Position numbers and translations under genes: made by a program. The notes under the pieces were generated by a model. That model was not told the origin of the DNA and searched no databases. It saw nothing but the letters and a program-made list of their open reading frames with translations. This document shows positions 17,740 through 25,802 of a stretch of DNA of 64,000 bases, one piece after another. Origin of the DNA: Hyphomonadaceae bacterium (GTDB lineage: Bacteria; Pseudomonadota; Alphaproteobacteria; Caulobacterales; Hyphomonadaceae); assembly GCA_027485145.1 (NCBI GenBank), contig JAIXRO010000141.1, positions 1 through 64,000 of the forward strand, read 5' to 3'. Every line of letters starts with the position of its first letter. Within the stretch, counting starts at the first letter, position 1.

Positions 17740-18015
17740 TTACATGTCGCGGCGGGCGTCCGGCAGGCGGTCGTTGATGTCGTCGCGGATATCCATCAGC
17801 GTGACGATCAGGCCGCAGATAATGCTGGCGGCAACCCATCCGCCGAAGCTGAACACCGCGAAATCTGCCACCTGGGCCAGCGTGCCTGTCAGGCCGATCA
17901 GTTCGCCGGTGAACTCGCCCTTCTGGTAGATGCCAAGGGCAATGCCGGCCACGATGATGGCGATATAGGCCACATAGACCATGACCCGGAAACTGTTGAT
18001 GATGATGAACTTCAT
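17740..18015 (-). CDS. Small two-helix membrane protein, unrecognised
   Basis: The 91-residue protein has two hydrophobic helices (VMVYVAYIAIIVAGIALGIY and FAVFSFGGWVAASIICGLIVTLM) joined by a short loop with EFTGELIGLTGT. It has a charged C-terminal tail, DIRDDINDRLPDARRDM. I do not recognise the family. AAGGGGATCCTC before the ATG supports the start. A strong terminator follows at 17676-17705, so this looks like a complete transcription unit, perhaps with the lipoprotein gene upstream. Confidence 0.7.
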   Translation of the reverse strand: MKFIIINSFRVMVYVAYIAIIVAGIALGIYQKGEFTGELIGLTGTLAQVADFAVFSFGGWVAASIICGLIVTLMDIRDDINDRLPDARRDM

Positions 18016-18087
18016 GAGGATCCCCTTCCTGGTTCCGTCCTGTTCTAGGGCGTGCGCCGGTGAGCGGCACGTTGTTCGTGTCTGCTG

Positions 18088-18114
18088 CAGGCGTCAGGCC
18101 AAGCCTGGTGCCTG
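18088..18114 (-). terminator. Possible hairpin after the 106-aa lipoprotein gene
   Basis: Arms CAGGCACCAGGC and GCCTGACGCCTG on the minus strand pair at 10 of 12 positions around a 3-base loop, 8 bases past the stop codon. There is no T-run, so this could be a weak terminator or only an mRNA 3' stabilising hairpin. Confidence 0.35.
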
Positions 18115-18121
18115 AAGTCGG

Positions 18122-18442
18122 TTAGCCTTCCGTAGCGGCAGCGTTGCCGCAAGCTTCAAGGTCGTTGGTAACGGCGGAGAACGCAAGGAGTTCCTCCACC
18201 GGCAGGGTGCTCATGTACTCGACCATGTCCTGCTTGTCCCGGCCAGCGGCCTGGGCCACCTTCTTGAACAGTTCCGGCGGCAGGTTTTTCTCAAGCGCAT
18301 CGGCGACGCAGCTGCAGGTCGGCTCGGCCTCGCCCTTCTCGATACAGGTTGAAACCAGTGCCTGTTTGTCAGAGGGGCGCCCTATACCGTCGCACCCGGC
18401 CAGCAAAGCCAGCGCCGACACTGCCAAAACGAATACCCGCAT
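18122..18442 (-). CDS. Small lipoprotein
   Basis: The 106-residue precursor has a lipoprotein signal with lipobox LLAGC at about residues 13-17. The mature part is about 90 residues, helical, with cysteines in STCIEKGEAEPTCSCVADALEKNLPPELF and EACGNA. The CxC arrangement resembles small secreted proteins whose helices are pinned by disulfides; I do not assign a family. GGAGGGAACGCG before the ATG supports the start. The mature protein is presumably anchored to the inner leaflet of the outer membrane or to the inner membrane. Confidence 0.78.
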   Translation of the reverse strand: MRVFVLAVSALALLAGCDGIGRPSDKQALVSTCIEKGEAEPTCSCVADALEKNLPPELFKKVAQAAGRDKQDMVEYMSTLPVEELLAFSAVTNDLEACGNAAATEG

Positions 18443-18502
18443 CGCGTTCCCTCCAAGTCTCCCGCCGCGACTGCTCGCATGAATTTCCGCGGCTGAAAAG
18501 CG

Positions 18503-19207
18503 CTATTCCCGGCGCAGGAGAACGTCCAGCTGCGGCCCTCGCCCGAGCGTGCGGGCAAAGTCGGCTTTCACCGCGGCACGGTCATAATCCTCGCGCACCC
18601 AGTCCAGGAACGGCTTCCAGTCCTTTTCCGGCTTGCCCGCATTATGGGCCGCATAGGCGTCCAGGAAGGCGTCCAGAACGCCGGTCTTGCCATGCCGGAT
18701 ATGCAGGTACTTTCCGGAAAGCTGTTCGGACGCCTCGTGAAACGAAACCTGTTCCCGCAGCAGCTTGTAAAGGACCGCCATGATGCCGGCCCGGTCCGCA
18801 CCCGATTTGCAGTGCATCAGGGCCGGATAGCGAATGCGCCCGAACAGCTCCTTTGCCGCAAAAACCGCCTCCCGCGTCGGCGGATCGCGGGAAAATACCT
18901 GAAAATCAACGAGATCGATCCCCGCCGCGGCGCAGGCTTCCTGCTCCAGCAGGTAGTAGCCCTGCGAACTCGGGCCCCTCAGGTTGAGGATGGTCTTGAT
19001 GCCGCGGTCCTTCGCATGCGCCATGATCTGCCGGGGAGACGGCTGGTTCGACCGCCACATCTCGGGCGAGATCTGGTGCAGGTTGCGGAAGCCGGCGCGC
19101 AGGAAACCGTGGTCGCCCCAGGTCAGCTCGCGCTGCGCCCGGGCCCGGCCCGAGGCGGTCGTCAGGTCGGCCGCGACGTGCGCGCGCCTCTTCTTTTTCG
19201 ACCGCAT
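18503..19207 (-). CDS. Dual-specificity/tyrosine-phosphatase-like protein
   Basis: This approximately 234-residue protein has the cysteine phosphatase P-loop HCKSGADRAG (CX5R) at about residues 135-144, preceded by a candidate general-acid loop FQVFSRDPPTRE. The N-terminal half includes WRSNQPSPRQIMAHAKDRGIKTILNLRG, which is typical of bacterial dual-specificity phosphatases. A very basic start (RSKKKRR) suggests contact with nucleic acid or acidic lipid. I chose the ATG near 19207, since GGAGG lies about 10 bases before it; another ATG 9 bases upstream sits too close to that site. The substrate is unknown. It is divergent from the 19401 gene. Confidence 0.82.
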   Translation of the reverse strand: MRSKKKRRAHVAADLTTASGRARAQRELTWGDHGFLRAGFRNLHQISPEMWRSNQPSPRQIMAHAKDRGIKTILNLRGPSSQGYYLLEQEACAAAGIDLVDFQVFSRDPPTREAVFAAKELFGRIRYPALMHCKSGADRAGIMAVLYKLLREQVSFHEASEQLSGKYLHIRHGKTGVLDAFLDAYAAHNAGKPEKDWKPFLDWVREDYDRAAVKADFARTLGRGPQLDVLLRRE

Positions 19208-19360
19208 CTTCACCATGCCTCCGCACCTAAGGGGCTGCGCGGGCCGGGGCAAGCGCAAGCCTGCAAACGGCGCCAGACCCGGCAGCGGGACGGCGGCTGA
19301 AACTATTTCGGGGCCGCTGCATCCAGATCGCCCCGCCAACGCATCTTACGGGCATTAAGA

Positions 19361-19376
19361 CCAGCAATCGTGCTGG
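19361..19376. promoter_or_regulatory. Inverted repeat upstream of the DUF6249-like gene
   Basis: CCAGCA and TGCTGG form a perfect 6-base inverted repeat with a 4-base centre, ending 24 bases before the ATG at 19401. It could be an operator or a leader hairpin for the transcription unit that includes the sigma factor gene. The evidence is only the symmetry and position. Confidence 0.25.
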
Positions 19377-19400
19377 ATGAAACCTGAACCGGAGACCCCA

Positions 19401-19775
19401 ATGGGTGAAGAAATCGTCGTTCCAACAGTCGTGTTCGGCTCGATTGTCGGCATCGTATGGCTCGTAAGCTTTTTCAACAGCCGCAAGCGCCTGACCATCC
19501 ATGAAACCCTGCGTCACGCCATCGACAAGGGTCAGACCCTCTCGCCCGAACTGTTGCAGAACATGTCGCTGGTGACCGACCCGGTCCGCGCCGATCTTCG
19601 CCGCGGCGTCCTGTTCCTCGCTTTCGGTGCCGCCTTCGGGGTCCTTGCCGCCCTCATCGGCCGCGAAGAAGCCGAAGCGCTGACCCCGATGCTCGGCGTG
19701 GCCACCTTCCCGATCTTCCTGGGTATCGCGTATATCGGTCTGTGGGCATTCGGCCGTGGCAAGTCACAAGCCTGA
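19401..19775 (+). CDS. DUF6249-like small membrane protein
   Basis: The 124-residue protein has an N-terminal membrane helix (VVFGSIVGIVWLVSFF), a cytoplasmic segment ERLTIHE-like (SRKRLTIHETLRHAIDKGQTLSPELLQNM) and two C-terminal helices. The motif of a short helix plus R-x-x-x-HE-x-x-R-x-A-x-x-KGQxLSPE is that of DUF6249 proteins, which often precede ECF sigma genes. The ATG at 19401 has GGAG 6 bases upstream. It is followed directly by the sigma gene and is probably in the same operon, perhaps affecting sigma activity, which is an inference from position. Confidence 0.78.
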   Translation: MGEEIVVPTVVFGSIVGIVWLVSFFNSRKRLTIHETLRHAIDKGQTLSPELLQNMSLVTDPVRADLRRGVLFLAFGAAFGVLAALIGREEAEALTPMLGVATFPIFLGIAYIGLWAFGRGKSQA

Positions 19776-19806
19776 TCTGCAGCTCGTCGCCTCTGGAGGG
19801 CGGGAC

Positions 19807-20331
19807 ATGCGAAGCGATCCTGATCTCGCCCAGGCGGCCGCACGAGGTAACGAGGCAGCATTTGCCGAACTCGTGCGGCGCCACCAGGGCAAGGTGCGCG
19901 GCATGGCCCGCCGCCTCGCCGGCTCCGACGCCCCGGGCGACGACATCGCCCAGGTCACGTTCCTCACCGCCTGGCAGAAAATCTCGACCTATGCCGGCGG
20001 TACCTTCAGTTCCTGGATCTGTTCCATCTGCTGGCGGGAATTCCTGCAATGGCGCCGCCGCCAGAAGATGGAAATCGAGTTCGACGAGACGGCGGAGATC
20101 ATCCCCTTCGACCGGTCGGCGGACCAGAACGAGATGCGGATGGACCTCACCCGCGCCCTCGAGACCCTCAGCGAAGCCCAGCGCGTCTGCGTGGTGCTGT
20201 GTGTCGCCACGGGATTGACCCACCAGGAGGCCGCCGATGTGACAGGCTGGCCGCTCGGAACCGTAAAGTCACATGTCCTGCGCGGCGTTGCCTTGCTCAG
20301 GACGCGTCTTGAAAATGCCAATGTGGCGTGA
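19807..20331 (+). CDS. ECF-type RNA polymerase sigma factor
   Basis: The 174-residue protein has sigma region 2 (AFAELVRRHQGKVRGMARRLAG to DIAQVTFLTAWQKISTYAGGTFSSWICSICWREFLQWRRR) and region 4 (ALETLSEAQRVCVVLCVATGLTHQEAADVTGWPLGTVKSHVLRGVALLRTRL). It would direct polymerase to its own set of promoters. I chose the ATG at 19807, which has GGAGG with a 7-base spacer; a GTG at 19756 would overlap the upstream gene. It is sandwiched between two small membrane-protein genes, one of which is probably its regulator. Confidence 0.9.
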   Translation: MRSDPDLAQAAARGNEAAFAELVRRHQGKVRGMARRLAGSDAPGDDIAQVTFLTAWQKISTYAGGTFSSWICSICWREFLQWRRRQKMEIEFDETAEIIPFDRSADQNEMRMDLTRALETLSEAQRVCVVLCVATGLTHQEAADVTGWPLGTVKSHVLRGVALLRTRLENANVA

Positions 20332-20344
20332 TGGAGTGATGATC

Positions 20345-20716
20345 ATGCGTGAACAGGATGCCTACAAGGATCTGTCTGACCTCTTCCGGGTCGAGGACAA
20401 CACATTGGCCGCCGAGCCGTTTACCCGCCAGGTCATGGGCCGGGTGCGTCAGCAGAAACGGATGCGCCGGGTTGTCGTCGGCGGCCTTGGCCTCATCGGC
20501 GCCGGCATTGCCGCGATGCAACTGCCCCAGCTCTTCGCAGAATGGGCAGGCCTCGAAAAACCCCTCGCCGACGCACTGGCGACCGCTCCGGCCGAACTCA
20601 GCACCGCTGCCGTCAGCCAGATCAACGCCGCCGCAACGGGGAACCCGATGTGGATCGCGATTGCCGCCGGCGCTGCCCTTTGCGTGTTTGCTGTTTCGGC
20701 CTTCGAACGGGCCTAA
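20345..20716 (+). CDS. Membrane protein after the sigma gene, possible anti-sigma factor
   Basis: The 123-residue product has an N-terminal cytoplasmic region of about 45 residues (EQDAYKDLSDLFRVEDNTLAAEPFTRQVMGRVRQQKRMRR), a hydrophobic segment VVVGGLGLIGAGIAAM, a short outside part and a second helix at the C-terminus. Its place 13 bases after the sigma gene and the helix-plus-TM layout fit an anti-sigma factor. It lacks the HxxxCxxC zinc motif, so it is not the ZAS type. GGAG sits 8 bases before the ATG at 20345. A strong terminator follows. Confidence 0.65.
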   Translation: MREQDAYKDLSDLFRVEDNTLAAEPFTRQVMGRVRQQKRMRRVVVGGLGLIGAGIAAMQLPQLFAEWAGLEKPLADALATAPAELSTAAVSQINAAATGNPMWIAIAAGAALCVFAVSAFERA

Positions 20717-20740
20717 ACAACCAACTTCAGAAGCGGGAAA

Positions 20741-20766
20741 CCCCGGCAGTGATGCCGGGGTTTTTT
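20741..20766 (+). terminator. Rho-independent terminator of the sigma-factor operon
   Basis: CCCCGGCA, GTGA, TGCCGGGG and then TTTTTT form an 8-base perfect GC-rich stem with a 4-base loop and U-tract, 24 bases after the stop at 20716. This marks the end of the plus-strand unit 19401-20716. Confidence 0.92.
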
Positions 20767-20941
20767 ATTGTGGCCGGACTTTCTGCAGATAGCCGAGCTT
20801 GAAGGCAGACCTCTCATCACGCGAGCGGGCCCGGGTGTCACGTAGGAACCATAGAGAAGTCATCGAAGGGCAACGGCGGGATGTGGCCCACGCTTTCCGT
20901 TGATTTGAAAGGTGCGATCTCTGGAAAGATATACCGCACCG

Positions 20942-21727
20942 TCATTCCATTTTGTCGGAACGGTAAATCCACGAGGTCAACATCATCCGGGGGCGTTCGC
21001 GCGTGTTGGGGGCGCTGCCGTGCAAAACGGCAGGATGCATGATGACAAGGTCACCGGGTTGACCGGTCATTTCTTCAAGCCGAAGTTTGTGTCCTTGGAA
21101 CTCATGGTCGGCCTCCATAAGTTCGCGCAAGTGGTTCCCCCGAACCGAAAGCAGATTCCTGAGCCACGTGTCTTCACTTTTGAGTCGTTCGCGGACATCG
21201 GCTGAACGAACGGGTCGACCGAGCTCGCGCTCAATTTCGAGAGCCAACAGATGAGTCCCCGCAACATACAGGGTGCCGCCGCCACCGCCGAGCACGGGCT
21301 CGAGGAATGTGAAGCTCCTAAGTATCGGCAAAGGCGTGAGGGGTTTCACGCCGCCGATGTCCAAGTGCCATGCCGAGTGATGCCTCTCAGGATTCGGTGT
21401 CGGGAACGTGACGAGTGGAGCGCCCCATGAAGCCGGCTCGTCCCACTCGCCTGCACCCAGAAACGTGTCGGCAAGCGCGAACAGTTCGGGAGAGGCGAGT
21501 GCATTGAATGCTCCGGCCTGCTTAAGGGCTTGGAATTGAGCAGGTGCGGCGACAGTCCAGCTTTCGGGCCGATCTCGGTCGATGCCAAATCTTCGTTCGA
21601 GATCCTCCCAGAGACGATCCGCCATAACGTCGATCGAGTTTCTGGAGTAGAAGCCCGGCAAACAAACGACGCCTCTGCGCACAAACTCTGCGATCTGTTC
21701 GGGGGACAAGGAATAAATCTCAGGCAC
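20942..21727 (-). CDS. Phytanoyl-CoA dioxygenase (PhyH)-family oxygenase
   Basis: The 261-residue protein is an Fe(II)/2-oxoglutarate oxygenase candidate. It has the iron motif WHLDIGG (HxD, about residues 119-121) and a distal histidine in GDLVIMHPAVLHGSAPNTRERPRMML (about residue 234), whose arginines would bind 2-oxoglutarate. The substrate is unknown. I chose GTG at 21727, preceded by AAGGAG and a 6-base spacer, rather than the TTG 57 bases upstream. The gene and its flanks are lower in G+C than their neighbours (one line I counted is 55 percent) and it stands alone, so recent acquisition is possible. Confidence 0.82.
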   Translation of the reverse strand: MPEIYSLSPEQIAEFVRRGVVCLPGFYSRNSIDVMADRLWEDLERRFGIDRDRPESWTVAAPAQFQALKQAGAFNALASPELFALADTFLGAGEWDEPASWGAPLVTFPTPNPERHHSAWHLDIGGVKPLTPLPILRSFTFLEPVLGGGGGTLYVAGTHLLALEIERELGRPVRSADVRERLKSEDTWLRNLLSVRGNHLRELMEADHEFQGHKLRLEEMTGQPGDLVIMHPAVLHGSAPNTRERPRMMLTSWIYRSDKME

Positions 21728-21985
21728 AACCGTCTCCTTAGGGAAGACGCCCCGCGGCAGATTTCCGGCCTTGGCATCAGCCAAGACTTTCCATCCACCA
21801 CGGCGGTACCGTGGATCACCGCAAGGCGCGATGAATTATGGTCAGACTTAAGTTCTGACGATTGTAATTGTCAACGCACGAGTCTAGGCGGCCCCGCCTA
21901 GCGAGCCGACCCGTGTACGGTCTTTCGGCGATTTGAGGCCACTACGCCGCCTTCTATCACAATTGTACGTCGGGCCGCAGCGTAC

Positions 21986-22549
21986 TCAGCGCCGCCAACC
22001 CATTCCCTGCAGCAGCATCCGGGTCTCGTAGAGCGGCAGGCCGACGATGCTCGTGTAGCTGCCATTGATGGCGGTCACGAAACCGCCCGCCATGCCCTGG
22101 ATACCATAGCCGCCCGCCTTGCCCTTCCATTCGCCGCTGGCGACATAGGCGGCGATCTCGGCGTCGGTCAGCCGCTTCATCTTCACTCGCGCCAGCACCG
22201 TGCGCGAGGCGACCCGCCCGTCCGGCGCGCGCACCGCAACGCCCGTGATGCACTGATGCGCGCGGCCTGACAGGAGACGCAGGAAGGCCTCCGCCTCGGC
22301 CTCGTCCGCCGCTTTTTCGAGATTGCGCTGCCCGAGCGCGACAACGGTGTCGGCGGCGAGCACATAGCCCTCCTCCCCGCAGGCCGCCGCCTTCTCCCGC
22401 GCAAGGCGCTCGGCCAGCGCACGCGGGCTTTCATCCTTGTGGCGGGACTCGTCGATATCGGTAGGGGCAACCTTGTCCGGCACGAGGCCGATCTGGGCGA
22501 GCAGCTCCAGACGCCGGGGGCTTGCGCTCGCGAGGATGAGGCGGCTCAT
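21986..22549 (-). CDS. maf: Maf-family nucleotide pyrophosphatase
   Basis: Maf proteins hydrolyse non-canonical or modified nucleoside triphosphates and are linked to septum inhibition. The 187 residues contain the N-terminal signature LILASASPRRLELLAQIGL, the catalytic stretch VLAADTVV and the C-terminal GKAGGYGIQGMAGGFV and GSYTSIVGLPLYET. The ATG at 22549 overlaps the thioesterase stop (ATGA), so the two are translationally coupled. It is the last gene of the conserved block running leftwards from murA. Confidence 0.94.
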   Translation of the reverse strand: MSRLILASASPRRLELLAQIGLVPDKVAPTDIDESRHKDESPRALAERLAREKAAACGEEGYVLAADTVVALGQRNLEKAADEAEAEAFLRLLSGRAHQCITGVAVRAPDGRVASRTVLARVKMKRLTDAEIAAYVASGEWKGKAGGYGIQGMAGGFVTAINGSYTSIVGLPLYETRMLLQGMGWRR

Positions 22550-22968
22550 TCGGGAACTTTGAACGTGGCACTGGCCTGCGCGATGGCGGCGCCATCTGCC
22601 AGGATCATGGCGCGCGCAAAGGCGATGCTCCTGCCGCCCTTTACGTGATCGGTGTCTACCACCAGCCACTGGCCGATCCGGCCGGTTCCCAGAAAGTCCG
22701 TGGACAGACTGATGGTCACCAGCCCCTTGGGCGCATGGCCTTCGCTCTGCATTTTCTGGATACAGGACAGGCCCATCGCGTTGTCGGCCAGCGCCGTGAT
22801 CAGGCCGCCATGCGCAAACCCGCGCGAATTGCAGTGGGCCTCGGCGAGGAACAGGCCGATCTGGATGCGGTCTTCCAGGATGCGCGAGTAGAGCGGCTCC
22901 CAGGGATCGGTGAAGCCCGACTTCCGGAAATGCGGCGCAAAGCCTTCGGGAAGGGACTGAGCCGTCAT
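22546..22968 (-). CDS. PaaI-type hotdog thioesterase
   Basis: The 140-residue protein has the hotdog fold pattern of acyl-CoA thioesterases: NSRGFAHGGLITALADNAMG (the HGG motif at about residues 53-56), then VTISLSTDFLGTGRIGQWLVVDTDHVKGGRSIAFARA. Such enzymes release CoA from acyl- or phenylacetyl-CoA; the substrate cannot be told here. It lies 10 bases after infA and overlaps maf by four bases, so it belongs to this minus-strand operon. Confidence 0.88.
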   Translation of the reverse strand: MTAQSLPEGFAPHFRKSGFTDPWEPLYSRILEDRIQIGLFLAEAHCNSRGFAHGGLITALADNAMGLSCIQKMQSEGHAPKGLVTISLSTDFLGTGRIGQWLVVDTDHVKGGRSIAFARAMILADGAAIAQASATFKVPE

Positions 22969-22978
22969 GCCGGAAGGC

Positions 22979-23197
22979 TTACTTGAAGCGGTAGGTGATG
23001 CGGCCCTTGGACAGGTCGTACGGGGTCATCTCGATCATGACCTTGTCGCCGGTCAGCACGCGGATGCGGTTCTTCCGCATCTTGCCGGCCGTGTGCGCGA
23101 TGATTTCGTGGTTGTTCTCAAGCTTCACGCGGAACGTCGCGTTCGGCAGCAGTTCAACGACTGTGCCTTCGAATTCGATGAGTTCTTCTTTCGACAT
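22979..23197 (-). CDS. infA: Translation initiation factor IF-1
   Basis: The 72-residue protein is a single OB-fold that binds the ribosomal A site during initiation. It reads [34 protein letters not shown], then [21 protein letters not shown], matching IF-1 end to end. GGAGAAGGC before the ATG at 23197 supports the start. It lies between the lipoprotein gene and the thioesterase/maf pair, a common alphaproteobacterial setting. Confidence 0.97.
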   Translation of the reverse strand: MSKEELIEFEGTVVELLPNATFRVKLENNHEIIAHTAGKMRKNRIRVLTGDKVMIEMTPYDLSKGRITYRFK

Positions 23198-23333
23198 GCC
23201 TTCTCCAGCTGTCCGGCCGTTCCGGCCGGGACTTCGCATTGCTGGGCTGCGCCATACAGGCTTGCAGGGATTCCGGCAAGCGCGCGGGGGAGTCGGGCGG
23301 TCTCAGGCGGCAGGCGGCGGCGCGGGCTACTGA

Positions 23334-23906
23334 TCAGCGCGGCGGCAGCGGTACGCCCGATTCGAGGCTGCACTGGCCTGCAAATCCGGGAAAGGTGCCA
23401 TTGATATCGACGTTCGACTCCGCAAAACCGTCGCCGATGGCGAGGCGGGCAGTAATCGCCGTGGCGACGGCGGCGAGCAGGTCCGGCGTCAACGGGAGGG
23501 TCAGGCTGACGGCCGGCCCATCCACCTCGGTGAGCACGGCCTCGCCATCGAAGACGGCGCCGGAGGCGATGAACTGCGCAGGCCCTGCCACGGCATAGTC
23601 GCCGAGCTGCCGCGCCGGGGCGACCACTTCAAGCGTCCTGGCGGCGGTGTCGCAATGCAGCGCGAACTTCGGGGGGGAGAGCCCGGACACGTCGTCCTGT
23701 GGACCGGCATCGAGGGCCGAGATCACGGTTTCGCCGTCCAGCAGTTCGAGACCGTCCACCGGCGGCGGCGTCTCGGGCTCTGCAGGCTGCGCCTCGGCCG
23801 GCGCTGCCTCAACCGGCGGCGCTTCGAGGGCGGGGGTCGGATTTCGCCCCTCACAGGCGCCCAGCATCAGAACCGCTGCAGATAAAGCGAGCGCATGGCG
23901 TTTCAT
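23334..23906 (-). CDS. Lipoprotein of unknown function
   Basis: The 190-residue precursor has a lipoprotein signal with lipobox MLGAC (about residues 14-18), then a Pro/Ala/Glu-rich linker of about 30 residues (ALEAPPVEAAPAEAQPAEPETPPP). A compact C-terminal domain follows with two cysteines (ALHCDTA and GQCSLE). The linker suggests that the domain is held away from the membrane. The family is not recognised. I chose the ATG at 23906; one 18 bases upstream is also possible. In other alphaproteobacteria this position beside UPF0262 often holds a phosphatase gene, so this is a local variation, from memory. Confidence 0.72.
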   Translation of the reverse strand: MKRHALALSAAVLMLGACEGRNPTPALEAPPVEAAPAEAQPAEPETPPPVDGLELLDGETVISALDAGPQDDVSGLSPPKFALHCDTAARTLEVVAPARQLGDYAVAGPAQFIASGAVFDGEAVLTEVDGPAVSLTLPLTPDLLAAVATAITARLAIGDGFAESNVDINGTFPGFAGQCSLESGVPLPPR

Positions 23907-23920
23907 GGGACGTCCGTCTT

Positions 23921-24409
23921 TCATGTGCCGGGCGCCCTGCCCTGACCCGCATGGAGGGCGCAGATCAGCGTGAACAGGCGGCGAGCGGTGGGCTGGTCGA
24001 TCTCGATCTTCCCCGCGAGGCGTTCCCGGAGCAGGTCGGAGCCTTCATTGTGGATGCCGCGCCGCGCCATGTCGATGGCCTCTATCTGATGCGGCGTCTG
24101 TGTACGGATGGCTTCGTAATAGCTGTCGCAGATCATGAAATAGTCGCGGATCACGCCCCGGAACGGGCCGAGCGACAGGATGAATGTGTGCACGTCTTCC
24201 GCCGCTTCGGTACGCACCGCCAGGATCAGCCGGCGTTCGGCCTGGCTGAGCGAGAGCACATAGGGGCCGCGCGACTGGCCAGTTACAGCGAAACTGTTTT
24301 CCTCGATCAGGTCGAAGATCGCGACGCGGCGTTCATGCTCCGCGTCCGGGCCCGACGCGCCCAGCGTGTCGTCATCGATATGAACGGCGATGAGGCGATC
24401 AGTGCCCAT
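23921..24409 (-). CDS. UPF0262 family protein
   Basis: The 162-residue soluble protein matches UPF0262 along its length: [97 protein letters not shown] and [15 protein letters not shown]. The function is unknown, but the gene is almost always beside hisD in alphaproteobacteria, as here, where it overlaps the hisD end by 11 bases. Confidence 0.92.
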   Translation of the reverse strand: MGTDRLIAVHIDDDTLGASGPDAEHERRVAIFDLIEENSFAVTGQSRGPYVLSLSQAERRLILAVRTEAAEDVHTFILSLGPFRGVIRDYFMICDSYYEAIRTQTPHQIEAIDMARRGIHNEGSDLLRERLAGKIEIDQPTARRLFTLICALHAGQGRAPGT

Positions 24410-25709
24410 CGCTCCGGCCCCGGTTCGTGCGGATGGAGACAGAGCGGGCGTGCGCTGGCAGGCGCTCGGCTTCGGCGAGGCGCAGCGCGGCGGGCGCAAG
24501 CACTTCCAGCCCACGGGGCCCCGCGCGCTGAACGCTCATGCGCTTCAGGAAATCATACAGTCCGAGCCCGGATGAAAACCGCGCGGCGCGGCTCGTCGGC
24601 AGGACGTGGTTGGAGCCCGTCACATAGTCGCCCAGCGCTTCCGGCGTGTGGTGGCCGAGGAACACCGCGCCGGCATGCCGGATCAGCGGCAGCAAGCCGT
24701 CAGGGTCCTCGACGCAAAGCTCAAGATGCTCCGCCGCGATGCGGTTCGCAATTTCCGCCGCCTGAAGGCGGTCGCGGGCTTGGATGATGGCGCCGTGAGC
24801 GGTCCAGGACTCGCGCGCCCGTTCGCCGGTCGCCAGCGTCTTCAACTGGCTTTCCACAGCCTTATCCACAGCCTTGCCCACAGCTTCATCCACAGTGATG
24901 AGGATCGACTGGCTGGAGGGGTCATGCTCGGCCTGGCTCAGCAGGTCTGCCGCGATCCAGTCCGGATTGGCCGTGGCGTCGGCGATGATCAGGATCTCGG
25001 ATGGCCCGGCGATCGTGTCGATGCCAACATGCCCGAACACCTGGCGCTTGGCTTCCGCCACCCAGGCATTCCCCGGCCCGACGATCTTGTCCACCGGCGC
25101 CAGCGCGCCGGCGCCGAACGCCATCGCGCCCACGGCTTGCGCGCCGCCGATGGGATAGTACTCGTCCACGCCCGCCTTCAGCGCGGCGTAGGCCACGGCG
25201 TTCGACAGCTCGCCCTTCGGCGCGGGCGCGACCATGACGATCCGCTCCACCCCGGCAATCCGTGCCGGGACGATATTCATCAAAACGGACGACGGATAGC
25301 TCGCGCGCCCGCCGGGCACATAGACGCCGACCGAGTCCAGCGACGTCCAGCGCCAGCCAAGCTCGATACCGGCATCGTCCGTGAAGGAATGATCGGCGGG
25401 CCGCTGGGCGCCGTGATAGGCCGCGATCCGGTCATGCGCAAAATCAATCGCGGCCCGAAGGTCCGCCGGACACGTCGCCGCGAGCGCGTGCAGGTTGACG
25501 TTATCGGATTCCAGCGTCGACGGGTCGATCTGCAGCCCGTCATACTTGGCCGTATAGTCGGCCACCGCCGCCCCGCCGCGCTTCTTCACATCGGCGAGGA
25601 TATCCTTCACCACGCCAAACACGTCCTCCCCCTGCCCGCGATCTTCGGCGAGGAAGCGCGTCAGGACCTCATCGAACTGAGGCTTGGTGGCGTCAAAGTG
25701 GCGGGCCAT
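24399..25709 (-). CDS. hisD: Histidinol dehydrogenase
   Basis: This zinc enzyme oxidises L-histidinol to L-histidine in two NAD-dependent steps, the last stage of histidine synthesis. The 436 residues carry [34 protein letters not shown], the zinc/catalytic region [26 protein letters not shown] and [21 protein letters not shown]. Within it, the stretch [18 protein letters not shown] is a small internal repeat encoded by near-identical 11-12-base units (24851-24895). No other his gene is in the window. Confidence 0.97.
   Translation of the reverse strand: MARHFDATKPQFDEVLTRFLAEDRGQGEDVFGVVKDILADVKKRGGAAVADYTAKYDGLQIDPSTLESDNVNLHALAATCPADLRAAIDFAHDRIAAYHGAQRPADHSFTDDAGIELGWRWTSLDSVGVYVPGGRASYPSSVLMNIVPARIAGVERIVMVAPAPKGELSNAVAYAALKAGVDEYYPIGGAQAVGAMAFGAGALAPVDKIVGPGNAWVAEAKRQVFGHVGIDTIAGPSEILIIADATANPDWIAADLLSQAEHDPSSQSILITVDEAVGKAVDKAVESQLKTLATGERARESWTAHGAIIQARDRLQAAEIANRIAAEHLELCVEDPDGLLPLIRHAGAVFLGHHTPEALGDYVTGSNHVLPTSRAARFSSGLGLYDFLKRMSVQRAGPRGLEVLAPAALRLAEAERLPAHARSVSIRTNRGRSDGH
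24851..24895. repeat. Tandem 11-12-base repeat in hisD containing a perfect DnaA-box sequence
   Basis: Four imperfect copies of a CCACAG-bearing unit run in tandem (TTTCCACAGCC, TTATCCACAGCC, TTGCCCACAGC, TTCATCCACAG). The second contains TTATCCACA, the consensus DnaA box, at 24862-24870. The units encode an Ala/Val/Asp/Lys repeat on the protein surface. A coding repeat is the simple explanation; DnaA binding is a possibility. Confidence 0.6.
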
Positions 25710-25802
25710 GCGGCAGGAATCCGGCTGTTTGATACGGCCCCGCTACATGGACCGGGGCTGGCAGGCTGGCAAGACGGCGGATGGGCGCAATTTCGGCGCC
25801 AG

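Noticed and set aside
24851-24895. Tandem repeat in hisD as a CRISPR-like array or replication origin
   Set aside because: Units are 11-12 bases without spacers and keep the hisD frame; no AT-rich unwinding region or origin genes are nearby.
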